In this document: in pieces, positions 1 to 7,813 of the stretch
Position numbering within the stretch: the first letter of the stretch is position 1
Layout of the letters: every line of letters starts with the position of its first letter
Source: Bacillota bacterium
GTDB taxonomy: Bacteria > Bacillota > Clostridia > Christensenellales > Pumilibacteraceae
Assembly (NCBI GenBank): GCA_009779975.1
Contig: WRAY01000011.1
Location: forward strand, 1-64,000
DNA: 64,000 bases
Direction of reading: 5' to 3'
Made by a program: the position numbers and the translations under genes
Notes under the pieces: generated by a model
What the model saw: only the letters and a program-made list of their open reading frames with translations
Database searches by the model: none
What the model was told of the DNA's origin: nothing

Positions 1-2
1 AC

Positions 3-1039
3 AAAACTAATGTTGATGCAATAATAAATACTAATCCATACGAAACATTTAGTCAAATTCTTCAAAAGATGAAGATGGGAGATAATGATTTTTTGAGTAT
101 AGACGGAGTTTATTGCATAGATAAATCTAAGGCGGAAGTTGTTTGTTATGTTCCAAAATATTTTCCTTTGCGAGAAAAATTATCTGCTTATGCAAAATAT
201 TACCGTCATTCTTATTTAGGACCGTGTGTTTCGATAAAAACAAGTTTTGGCTGTCCGCATAATTGCAATTTTTGTCTATATGCAAAAGGGGGATATGGAA
301 AGTATTGGGAGAGAGATTTAGAAGATGTATTTGATGAATTGAAACACATAAAAGAATCGGACATAATGATTCTTGACGATAATTTTACCGCTAAGCTAAT
401 ATAAAAAGAGTTGAAGCATTTTGCGATGGATTGGAGCAGCATAATATTCTAAAAACATTTTTCATTTTAGCAACACCGCGTGCAATTGCAAATAATCCTG
501 ATATTATTCGGCGTTTTGCAAAATGTGGGCTAAAATATGTTTTTTTGGGTATTGAGAGTTTTGATGAAGAAGTTTTAAAAGAATTAAATAAACCGTCAAC
601 GCTGGAACAAAATTATATTGCGCTTGATTTGTTGCGAGATTTGGAAATTGAAGTTAATGCCGGTATTATTTGTATGCCGCACTTCAAACAAGAAGATTTT
701 GGTTTGTTGACGGCAAGTCTAAAAAAATACAATCCAATTTTTCCAATGATTAATGTGCTTGCACCAATGCCGGGAACACCAATGTTTGAAAAATATAAAG
801 AAGAAGCATATATATCTGAAAAGAAATTTGAAGCGTTTAATATGATGGAACACATTATTGAACCACTTCATATGACAAAAAAACAATTCTATAAAAACAT
901 TTTAAAAGTTTACAAATTTACCGTAGGAAGTAAAATAACTCTTAACTACATAAAACAAAAATACGGAAAAAGAGAATTGCTTCGTCATAGAAAAATATCA
1001 AAAAAAGTCTCAAAAAAATTCAAAACAAAAGATAATTAA
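3..1039 (+). pseudogene. B12-binding-type radical SAM protein, 5'-truncated by the window edge and frameshifted
   Basis: The reading frame is open from the window edge and carries the radical SAM cluster motif CPHNCNFC (C-x3-C-x2-C), which binds a 4Fe-4S cluster and SAM. Downstream motifs (FLGIESFDEEVL, then a PMPGTPMFEKY segment) are typical of B12-binding-domain radical SAM proteins of the methyltransferase or oxidoreductase kind. The frame stops at about 404, and the rest of the protein continues in another frame from about 395 to 1039. The break coincides with a tandem 5-base duplication, GCTAA at 390-394 and 395-399. Removing one copy restores DDNFTA-NIKRVEAF without a gap. A second-half start at 431 (TTG) is formally possible but has no ribosome site. 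The substrate is unknown. It could be a real pseudogene or an assembly error. Confidence 0.75.
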
Positions 1040-1071
1040 AAGGAACTGCGTTTTTAAACAGTTCCTTTTTG
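1038..1071. terminator. Intrinsic terminator, bidirectional
   Basis: The inverted repeat AAAAGGAACTG / CAGTTCCTTTTT has a 10-base loop and A- and T-runs on the two sides. It lies between the converging radical SAM gene and the PadR-like gene and can serve both. The same stem sequence recurs in the terminator at 47654-47690. Confidence 0.8.
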
Positions 1072-1075
1072 ATTG

Positions 1076-2842
1076 CTACTTGTATTGATGGAATTTTTTT
1101 GATGAATAAAAAGCGTAGAAAACAAGCCCTGATATGGGAAGATTTAGTATCAAGAATATCGGAATAAGGAGGGTTGAGAGATATTCGTTTCCGTTTTGAA
1201 AGCCCGGTGACATTCCCATAAAAAGGTTAACACAATAAGTAATAATGAGAAGAAGAATCACAACCCATGTTCTAAACGCCATTGAACTCTTTAAACTATA
1301 ATCAACTCGTTTAAGTTTTTCCGGATTTAGCAAATACATTACTGCACTAACTATTGGGAAAACAAGGGGAGTGAGAAATCCGAGGAGGTAGGCAACTAGG
1401 TTTAAGTTCGGCATGTTTGGAGGGGTTGGACCGCCGGCACCAAATTGAACAATCAAGAAAGCAAAGAAAACACTGGCAGTTGCAAGCAAGAACGAAATGA
1501 GAGATTGCCTAATCATTAACTTGTTTGAAAAATAGTAATATTTTGCTTCATATAATAATGCAACTTCACCGTCATGGATTCTCGTTTGGATATTATCGCC
1601 GCTATGTCTTGCGGTTTCTGCAATTTTAGTTAAGTTATTCTCAAGAGTGTTTTCGTAATGCCTTGTTGAAGTAAGGTGTGTTGTCTGAACTTTTATGCCG
1701 GTGTCACGCATCTGAAAGAGAGAGTCTCTTGTGTGGATTTGACTATTGTCTTGTGTTGTTGGCAAAATAATAGTGTGAGGAGTTGGCGGAGGGGCAAAGT
1801 GATCGTTCTCATCGTTGTTTTTGAACAAAAGAGCCAAAGCGTCTTTGTATTCTCTTTCAATGATAGTTCTGTCGGTTTGGAGAGGAGTGTTGTTTTTTTG
1901 GTGATAACTAATGAAATCTTGACCAAAAGGGAGTGATGAATTTTGCGGCTGAGGTTCATCTGTGACAGATAATTCTCTCACTTCATTAGATGGGGCAGCG
2001 ACTGTGTTTTCCTCAACTATTGTTTTGTTTGTTGCTCGCTCAAGAGAAAACTTTTCTTCAATAAGTTGCTCAATATATTCTTTGGTTGTGATTTTTGGTT
2101 CATCTGTTTCAGTTTCATTAGGCTCGCTGTAATTTTGTGATTTTGCATGTTCATAATAACTGTTTTGGTTTTGTTCGTTATTAAAAAGGTCTTTAATGAG
2201 GGTTGAGGGGTCAATGTAGTTGTTGATATTGATGGTTGTTGAATTCTCGTTTTGAGTTGGCGGAGGAGAAGTGTGTTCAGCGTGAATAGTTTTTGCAACA
2301 TCTGAAATAACCATACTCATGTCCATGACTAAATCTTCTTCAACAGGCGGCAGTGCAACTTCTTCAACACTGTTTTCTGCGTTTTCACTAGAGGCACTCT
2401 CATCATTAAACTCGCCTTCTAAGTCAATATCAGGCGTGTTTTCACTATCTTCAATCAATTCTTCGTTTCCGAAAGTTTTCAAGTTCGCCAAATCATATGA
2501 TTTGTCCGAAATAAGACGGTCAATAACAGTTCTTGAATACTCCCAGTCCGTTTGATTTTTCAAAAAAATCTCTCTGCCCATATCGGTGAGAGTGTAGTAT
2601 TTTCTTCTGCCGCCGATTCCGCCGACAGTTTTTGCACCCCAATAAGAACGAACAAAGCCTTGAACTTCAAGTCTTTTAAGGCAACTGTAAAGAGTGGGTT
2701 GTTTTAATTTGTATTGACCGCTGCTTTTTTGTTCAATCTCTTTGATAATATCATAGCCATATCTGTCGCCTTCAAAAAGTGCCTTTAAAATAATGGTGTT
2801 GATATTACCTCTGATAAGGTCGCTGTTGATAGTATTTAACAT
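1076..2842 (-). CDS. PadR-family regulator fused to a long disordered linker and four membrane helices
   Basis: Residues 1 to about 105 form a PadR-like winged-helix domain: LIRGNINTIILKALFEG, a KQPTLYSCLKRLEVQGFV recognition-helix region, and GGRRKYYTLTDMGRE as the wing. About 320 residues rich in Asn, Thr, Glu and Gln follow with no recognisable fold. The last 150 residues contain four hydrophobic stretches (for example FLLATASVFFAFLIVQFGAG and TWVVILLLIITYCVNLFMGM), so the protein is predicted to be membrane anchored. Ordinary PadR proteins have 100-200 residues and are soluble. The start has a good ribosome site (GGAGA, 6 bases from ATG). It stands alone, convergent with the radical SAM gene. 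DNA binding is inferred from family; its targets and signal are unknown. Confidence 0.75.
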   Translation of the reverse strand: MLNTINSDLIRGNINTIILKALFEGDRYGYDIIKEIEQKSSGQYKLKQPTLYSCLKRLEVQGFVRSYWGAKTVGGIGGRRKYYTLTDMGREIFLKNQTDWEYSRTVIDRLISDKSYDLANLKTFGNEELIEDSENTPDIDLEGEFNDESASSENAENSVEEVALPPVEEDLVMDMSMVISDVAKTIHAEHTSPPPTQNENSTTININNYIDPSTLIKDLFNNEQNQNSYYEHAKSQNYSEPNETETDEPKITTKEYIEQLIEEKFSLERATNKTIVEENTVAAPSNEVRELSVTDEPQPQNSSLPFGQDFISYHQKNNTPLQTDRTIIEREYKDALALLFKNNDENDHFAPPPTPHTIILPTTQDNSQIHTRDSLFQMRDTGIKVQTTHLTSTRHYENTLENNLTKIAETARHSGDNIQTRIHDGEVALLYEAKYYYFSNKLMIRQSLISFLLATASVFFAFLIVQFGAGGPTPPNMPNLNLVAYLLGFLTPLVFPIVSAVMYLLNPEKLKRVDYSLKSSMAFRTWVVILLLIITYCVNLFMGMSPGFQNGNEYLSTLLIPIFLILNLPISGLVFYAFYSSKKFHQYK

Positions 2843-2969
2843 CTATTTCTCCAGTTCGTATGTGCTATATCACGCATAATATGAGCAAAATTCATAAGCA
2901 CACAATTCTCTTGACATAATTATACTATAATTTTTTTTCTTTGTCAAACAATTTTTCACTATATTTTTG

Positions 2970-2999
2970 TCGACAAATGAATTAATATTGTGATATAAT
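2970..2999 (+). promoter_or_regulatory. SigA-type promoter with extended -10, nearly leaderless
   Basis: TCGACA (2970-2975), an 18-base spacer and TATAAT (2994-2999) preceded by TG at 2991-2992 form an extended -10 promoter. The start codon of the downstream gene is at 3009, so the transcript would begin 0-3 bases before the ATG. No Shine-Dalgarno sequence fits in that space. Confidence 0.6.
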
Positions 3000-3008
3000 A
3001 TATGTTGA

Positions 3009-3683
3009 ATGGAAAAAATAACCTACAGATTAAGGCGTCAAAGAAGAAAAACATTAGTCCTAAAAATTGAGAATGGGGAAGTTGTTGTTTATGCACCGCT
3101 AAAATTTCCAACTGAAAAAGTTGATGCGTTTGTTGTTTCAAAAGTGGATTGGATAAGAGGCAAACTAGAAAACTTTGAAAACACGAAAGGAATAATTGAT
3201 GAAATTAACAACTTGAATAAAGTTTTATTATTCGGGAATGAATATAATATTGAGTTGTCGGATTTGAAAAAAACAATCGAATTGACTGAAAATAAATTGC
3301 TTGTCCCAAAAAAATATTCTGATGAAAAAAAGAAAATGAACGCAGTTGTTAAATATCTAAAAAATTATGCGATTGAATTTTTACAAGAAAGACTGAATTA
3401 TTATTCAAATCTGCACTCAATAAATTATGGCGAATTAACACTCACAAATGCAAAAAAAAAGTGGGGAAGTTGTGATTGGAGAAAAGACATCAAACTAAAT
3501 TTTCGCTTGATTCTTTTGCCTATTGATATTATTGATTATGTCATCTTGCACGAATTGTCCCACACTTATTACCTAGACCACTCCAAAAACTTTTGGAATA
3601 CTCTCGAGATATATTGTCAAGACCCAAAGCAGATGAAACAAAAATTAAAACAAAATTCACATTTGATTGAGACATACAGGTAG
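3009..3683 (+). CDS. YgjP-like / SprT-like zinc metalloprotein (DUF45)
   Basis: The 224-residue protein has the zincin signature HELSHTYYLDHSKNFW near residue 180, in which HELSH supplies two zinc ligands and the catalytic Glu, with a further His in the DHSKNFW segment. The preceding NAKKKWGSC motif is typical of the YgjP/DUF45 family. The N-terminal half carries the family's KTLVLKIENGEVVVYAP strand region. Members are usually 220-250 residues, so the protein is full length. The cellular role in this organism is not known. The gene appears monocistronic, with a promoter almost on the start codon and no ribosome site. Confidence 0.85.
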   Translation: MEKITYRLRRQRRKTLVLKIENGEVVVYAPLKFPTEKVDAFVVSKVDWIRGKLENFENTKGIIDEINNLNKVLLFGNEYNIELSDLKKTIELTENKLLVPKKYSDEKKKMNAVVKYLKNYAIEFLQERLNYYSNLHSINYGELTLTNAKKKWGSCDWRKDIKLNFRLILLPIDIIDYVILHELSHTYYLDHSKNFWNTLEIYCQDPKQMKQKLKQNSHLIETYR

Positions 3684-3711
3684 AGATTAGGTGTAAATGT
3701 AGAGTTAATTA

Positions 3712-3752
3712 GAATGAAAATAAAAAGGTATTAAACATTTTAATATCTTTTG
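3712..3752 (+). promoter_or_regulatory. Ambiguous element: terminator hairpin and/or SigG-like promoter upstream of spoVAC
   Basis: GAATG at 3712-3716 and CATTTTA at 3736-3742 match the forespore SigG consensus (GHATR, then CATNHTA) with a 19-base spacer, one base longer than usual. The same DNA also forms a hairpin (AAAAGGTATTAAA against TTTAATATCTTTT, about 3722-3750) that could terminate the preceding gene. The sequence alone cannot separate the two readings. The 5' leader to spoVAC would be about 165 bases. Confidence 0.35.
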
Positions 3753-3916
3753 TGTCGTCGTATTTTTGCTATTGCAAGCAAGCAAAAATGCTCTTTGTAT
3801 AAATTTTCAAAATATAACAAAAACTAGGAGTATGCTAATTCGGAATGAATTGAATGCTCCCATTTTTTTTAATGTGGAAGAAAAAGAAATTTTTGTAAAA
3901 CCTGCGAGAGAGGCTG

Positions 3917-4384
3917 ATGGAAGAAACAAGAAAAAATCTAAACAAACGATATGAAAAATATGTGAATGCAGTTTCGCCGACAACCAACACTGCAAAGTCT
4001 CTTTTCCATAGTTTTTGGATTGGCGGTTTAACTTGTTTGGTTGCGGAACTCATTGCAACACTATTTGCATTTTTGTTTCCGAACATGGAACAGGCAATGG
4101 TCGGCAACATTACTCTTATGACAGTTATTGCTCTTGCTGTTTTGCTTACTGCGTTTGGCGTTTATGATAAATTAGGGCGATTTGGCGGAGCGGGGCTTTT
4201 TTTGCCGATAACCGGTTTTGCAAACTCAATGAGCAGTTCTGCGATCGAGTTTAAATCAGAAGGTTTTATTTTCGGCACTACAACTAAAATATTCAACATA
4301 GTAGGCCCGGTTCTGGTTAGCGGCATAGTTTTTTCGAGTTTAGTAGGAATAATTCATTTGCTGATTTTTGGAAGAGTTACATGA
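3917..4384 (+). CDS. spoVAC: Stage V sporulation protein AC
   Basis: This 155-residue membrane protein belongs to the SpoVA complex in the spore inner membrane, which takes up dipicolinic acid during sporulation and releases it in germination. The family segments YEKYVNAVSPTTN, FHSFWIGGLTC and GFANSMSSSAIEFKSEGF are visible, with three to four hydrophobic helices. The length matches the family (about 150). The ATG follows a GAGAGG ribosome site at close spacing. In most spore formers spoVAC, spoVAD and spoVAE are adjacent. Here spoVAC is on the plus strand while spoVAD and spoVAE lie beyond murA on the minus strand, so coordinated forespore expression would need separate promoters. Confidence 0.95.
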   Translation: MEETRKNLNKRYEKYVNAVSPTTNTAKSLFHSFWIGGLTCLVAELIATLFAFLFPNMEQAMVGNITLMTVIALAVLLTAFGVYDKLGRFGGAGLFLPITGFANSMSSSAIEFKSEGFIFGTTTKIFNIVGPVLVSGIVFSSLVGIIHLLIFGRVT

Positions 4385-4465
4385 TTTTTTTGAAAGTATG
4401 TCAGACATAATATATGAGAAAACAAGTGAAAAGTTGCTGTTTCTATATAAAATTCACACAAATTT

Positions 4466-4503
4466 AATTCGCTCATACACTGGAATATGAGCGAATTTTT
4501 TCT
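4466..4503 (+). terminator. Terminator-like hairpin that contains the murA start codon
   Basis: A perfect 12-base-pair stem (AATTCGCTCATA 4466-4477, TATGAGCGAATT 4486-4497) with an 8-base loop is followed by a T-run. The murA ATG (4487-4489) lies in the 3' arm. It may end spoVAC transcription, limit murA translation, or both. Confidence 0.6.
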
Positions 4504-5824
4504 TGTCAATGGCGGAAAGAAGTTAAAAGGTGAAATTGAAATTTCTTCTGCCAAAAATGCACTACTACCTATTATTTCTGCCTCACTTATGACGAGCGGA
4601 GATGTTTTGCTGAAAAACTGTCCGAGATTGACGGATTTGGAAAATCTTCTTGAAATTATTCGCGAGTTAGGCGGTATTGCCGAATTTCGCGGGAGCGACA
4701 TTTTTATTAATGCAAAAGATGTCAGCCCCAAGTTAGTTTCAAAAGAATTGACACAAAAAATCAGGGCATCAATTTTCATCTTAGGGCCGCTGCTGGCAAG
4801 ATTTAAAGAAGCGTCAATATATATGCCCGGGGGGTGTAATATTGGAACTCGAGGAATAGATCTTCATATTGTGGGCTTGAAAAAACTGGGTGTTTCAATT
4901 AAGCAAGAAGGGGAGACAATAAAGTGCAAAAGAAGCGGACTGCAAGGCACAAAAATTTATCTATCACTTCCAAGTGTCGGAGCAACTGAAAATTTGATGA
5001 TGGCGGCGGCACTTGCCAACGGCACAACAACAATCATCAATGCGGCAAGAGAGCCTGAAATAATAGACCTTGCCAATTTCATAAAATCGCTTGGCGGAAA
5101 AGTGCTTGGAGCAGGAACGGGAACAATTTATATTCATGGAGTTAAAGAACTGGGAACAGCAGAGTATCGTCCAATCTCCGACAGAATAATAACAGGAACT
5201 TATCTTGCGGCATGTGCTATTGCAGGGGGTGAGATAACACTAAAAAATATCAACAGCGAATATTTGAGTGCAATGATTAAGGTGCTGCTCCAAACTAATT
5301 GCGAAGTTTTGACCTATAGTGACCTAAGTCGAGAGTCGCGGGTAAACTTGATTGCACATGATCGAGACGCAGGATATTTCCATGAGAAGCATTATAAAAA
5401 TTATATAAAAATCCGCTCTCCAAGAAACTTAAGACCGATATCTTTTATTGAAACAAAACCATATCCGGGCTTTCCTACAGATGTTCAGCCGCAGTTCGGG
5501 GCAATGCTTGCATTTGCAAAAGGAGCGAGCGTAATAAAAGAAACGCTATTCGAGAATAGATTTGCTTATGCGGATGAGTTGATAAAATTCGGTGCTAACC
5601 TGTCATATAAAGGTCAAGAAATGATAATCAACGGAAAAAAGATGCTCAATCCTGCAAAAGTTGCAGCCAAAGACCTAAGAGGAGGCGCCGCTTTAACTAT
5701 CGCTGCTCTTGGTATAGATGGTGAGAGTATTATCGAAGATGTGCATCATATTGATAGGGGATATTATAAAATTGAAAACGACTTAAAAGCACTAGGAGCA
5801 GAAATAAAAAGAGTGCGAGCATAG
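4487..5824 (+). CDS. murA: UDP-N-acetylglucosamine 1-carboxyvinyltransferase (MurA)
   Basis: It catalyses the first committed step of peptidoglycan synthesis, transfer of enolpyruvate from PEP to UDP-GlcNAc in the cytoplasm. The 445-residue protein has AKNALLPIISASL near residue 22 (Lys-Asn active-site pair) and the loop PGGCNIGTRGIDLH with the catalytic Cys at residue 117, the residue attacked by fosfomycin. It also has LPSVGATENLMMAA and a C-terminal DLRGGAALTIAALG segment. The length is slightly above the usual 420-435. The start codon lies in the stem of a terminator-like hairpin and no clear ribosome site is present. The gene sits between spoVAC and divergent spoVAE, which is not a standard neighbourhood. 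Confidence 0.95.
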   Translation: MSEFFLVNGGKKLKGEIEISSAKNALLPIISASLMTSGDVLLKNCPRLTDLENLLEIIRELGGIAEFRGSDIFINAKDVSPKLVSKELTQKIRASIFILGPLLARFKEASIYMPGGCNIGTRGIDLHIVGLKKLGVSIKQEGETIKCKRSGLQGTKIYLSLPSVGATENLMMAAALANGTTTIINAAREPEIIDLANFIKSLGGKVLGAGTGTIYIHGVKELGTAEYRPISDRIITGTYLAACAIAGGEITLKNINSEYLSAMIKVLLQTNCEVLTYSDLSRESRVNLIAHDRDAGYFHEKHYKNYIKIRSPRNLRPISFIETKPYPGFPTDVQPQFGAMLAFAKGASVIKETLFENRFAYADELIKFGANLSYKGQEMIINGKKMLNPAKVAAKDLRGGAALTIAALGIDGESIIEDVHHIDRGYYKIENDLKALGAEIKRVRA

Positions 5825-6011
5825 CATAATTGCAAGGTGAATTGTGAGAGGTGCCTTAACTAACGAGTAAAGATATAAAATAATGAGATGCACTTAAGAA
5901 TTGCAGTGGAAACAAAATATTTCCTCTGCAATTTTATTTGTTTGTTGTTTGAAAGTTGTTTTAAAAGAGTCTTAAATTTTATTGTTGGTTTTTTTGTGTT
6001 TCGTAGTCCGA

Positions 6012-6389
6012 TTATTTTGATTTTGAAAAGAAAAACAAACTGACAATCATGCTTAAGATGACGGCAACACCTATGCCATAAGATGTTTTTATTAGTCCAC
6101 CTGCAAAAGCACCGTGAAAACCTACTTCTCTTGCTGTGTCGATTGCACCGCGGGCTAAGGATGCGCCAAATCCCATTATCGGAATAGTGACTCCTGAGCG
6201 GGCGAACTCCTTCATTGGCTGAAATAGTCCGAATGCCTCAAGCAAAATCCCAACAAGTAAAAAGCCGACAACAATTCTTGCAGGGGTTATTTTTTTTGTT
6301 TTGATAACAAAAAGTTGTGCAACAGCACAAAGTGTGCCGCCAACTGCAAAGACAACTAAATACAATAATAGTTTATTTTGAATGACCAT
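6012..6389 (-). CDS. spoVAE: Stage V sporulation protein AE
   Basis: This 125-residue membrane protein of the SpoVA dipicolinic acid channel shows the family motif sequence ITPARIVVGFLLVGILLEAF, then GVTIPIMGFGASLARGA and GGLIKTSYGIGVAV, with three to four hydrophobic helices. It has a good ribosome site (AAGGAGC, 7 bases before ATG). It lies downstream of spoVAD on the same strand but separated by about 176 bases that hold an inverted pair of REP-like palindromes. Its length equals that of the SpoVAEb form. Co-transcription with spoVAD is likely but the repeat pair could reduce read-through. Confidence 0.93.
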   Translation of the reverse strand: MVIQNKLLLYLVVFAVGGTLCAVAQLFVIKTKKITPARIVVGFLLVGILLEAFGLFQPMKEFARSGVTIPIMGFGASLARGAIDTAREVGFHGAFAGGLIKTSYGIGVAVILSMIVSLFFFSKSK

Positions 6390-6467
6390 GTTTTTGCTCC
6401 TTTTTTAGGTTTTTTTAGTAGTATGTGTGACATAATACGGGAAATTTATTTAAATCATATTAAAACA

Positions 6468-6557
6468 TAAGGTGCGAGCGGCAGATTGCCGCCCCTACAA
6501 TTTTATTTTATGGTTGCGAATTAACTGTAGGGGCTGCAATCTGCCGCCCGTACCTTA
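6468..6557. repeat. Inverted pair of REP-like palindromes
   Basis: Two copies of the roughly 30-base GTAGGGGC...GCCGCCC element face each other at 6468-6498 and 6527-6557, separated by 28 bases. Each copy is itself a hairpin (for example GGCAGATTGCC in the left copy). The unit is the same family as the copies around the RAYT gene at 41-42 kb. The pair sits between spoVAD and spoVAE. Confidence 0.8.
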
Positions 6558-6565
6558 TAAAAACA

Positions 6566-7675
6566 TTACTTCCTCTCAATCACAACCGCATGACAAATGC
6601 CGGGGATGCTTTCGCCTTGATAACTTGTTTGAGAACTCATTAAAGCGCCTGTTGCGGCCAATATGATTTTTTTATATTTTCCGTCTCTTAATCTTTGCAG
6701 CAAAAAAGAATTAAAAACTGCTGCGCTGCACCCTGCGCCGCTTCCGCCTTGGTAGCATTTTTGATGGACATTGTAGATTAAATTTCCGCAATCAGTATAG
6801 TTTTGCCCTAAGTCATAGTTTTGCTCATTCATTAATTGTCTTAAAATATCTGAGCCAAGTTTTCCTAAGTCTCCGGTTGCTATTAAATCATAGTCAGTAG
6901 GAGTCGTGTTTGTGTTTTTGAATAAAGACATCAAAGTGCTGAGTGCGGCAGGCGCCATTGCCGCTCCCATGTTTGAGATGTCTTTTATGCCGAAGTCAAC
7001 AACTCTGCCTATAGTTGCGCTTGTTATGAAAATGTTTTCATCATATATATCATTACTTTTATTTGACAATATTGTGCTTCCGCTTCCGGTCACTGTCCAT
7101 TGTGCATAGGGCGGCCGCTGATTGCCGAACTCCAAAGGAAAACGATACTGCCTTTCGGCTGTTGCAAAATGGCTTGATGTTGAACACAGAATATTATCAT
7201 AAAATCCACTGTCAATCATCATGGCGCCAAGCGCTAAAGATTCTGTGAAGGTTGAGCAAGCGCTATATAGTCCGAGAAAGGGAAGTGACAATTCACGGCT
7301 GACAAAACTTGAAGTCGTTATTTGATTAAGCAAGTCTCCGGCTAAAAACATATCAATATCATCTAATCTCAAATTAGTTTTGTTAAGTGCCAACTCAATC
7401 GAGCGAGTCATCATGCGAATTTCCGATTTTTCAAAACACTTCTTGTCTTGCTTGCAGTTGTCTGATATTTCGTCAAAAAATAATCCGATAGGTCCTTCAC
7501 TTTCTCTTTTTGCAACAACGGACGCTCCTGAAATAATTTTCGGGTTATTGTGAAAGATAAGAGTTTGACCGACTCTTTTTGTTTTTTTCATTATGGGTGA
7601 GTGCGATTTTTTTAAGTTAGTTTCACAACTCAGAAAATCACAAAAACTCCCTTGGTGTAATAGTATATCTGACAT
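6566..7675 (-). CDS. spoVAD: Stage V sporulation protein AD
   Basis: SpoVAD is a thiolase-fold protein of the SpoVA complex that binds dipicolinic acid. Visible family motifs are LDDIDMFLAGDLLNQ, YSACSTFTESLALGAM, the AERQYRFPLEFGNQRPP segment, and GGSGAGCSA with TGALMS near the C terminus. The start at 7675 has a GGAGA ribosome site 8 bases upstream and gives 369 residues. A later ATG at 7591 (MKKTKRVG) would match the 338-residue Bacillus protein better but has no ribosome site. An N-terminal extension of about 28 residues is therefore possible. It is followed by spoVAE on the same strand and is divergent from mutS2. Confidence 0.93.
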   Translation of the reverse strand: MSDILLHQGSFCDFLSCETNLKKSHSPIMKKTKRVGQTLIFHNNPKIISGASVVAKRESEGPIGLFFDEISDNCKQDKKCFEKSEIRMMTRSIELALNKTNLRLDDIDMFLAGDLLNQITTSSFVSRELSLPFLGLYSACSTFTESLALGAMMIDSGFYDNILCSTSSHFATAERQYRFPLEFGNQRPPYAQWTVTGSGSTILSNKSNDIYDENIFITSATIGRVVDFGIKDISNMGAAMAPAALSTLMSLFKNTNTTPTDYDLIATGDLGKLGSDILRQLMNEQNYDLGQNYTDCGNLIYNVHQKCYQGGSGAGCSAAVFNSFLLQRLRDGKYKKIILAATGALMSSQTSYQGESIPGICHAVVIERK

Positions 7676-7737
7676 AATTCGTGTCTCCAAGCGATTTTTG
7701 AAGTAAAATTGCCCAGAAATATAAAAATTTCCATAAG

Positions 7738-7766
7738 TAGTATTTGTAAAAACACATTGAATATTC
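7738..7766 (-). promoter_or_regulatory. Candidate SigG promoter for spoVAD
   Basis: On the minus strand GAATA (7766-7762) and AATACTA (7744-7738) are 17 bases apart. This matches the SigG consensus GHATR-N17/18-CATNHTA except for one base. It lies about 63 bases upstream of the spoVAD start and fits the known forespore expression of spoVA genes. The assignment rests on motif match only. Confidence 0.4.
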
Positions 7767-7778
7767 AAGTCATATTGC

Positions 7779-7807
7779 GTGACTTATTTTTAATTTTGTG
7801 TTATAAT
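7779..7807 (+). promoter_or_regulatory. SigA-type promoter giving leaderless mutS2 mRNA
   Basis: GTGACT (7779-7784), a 17-base spacer and a perfect TATAAT (7802-7807) precede the mutS2 ATG at 7814 by 6 bases. The expected transcription start falls on the A of the ATG. There is no Shine-Dalgarno sequence. Confidence 0.6.
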
Positions 7808-7813
7808 GTTTAT

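Noticed and set aside
3766..3954. A 62-codon plus-strand frame upstream of and overlapping spoVAC
   Set aside because: It starts with TTG in a hairpin region, overlaps the start of spoVAC in another frame, and has no ribosome site or protein-like composition.
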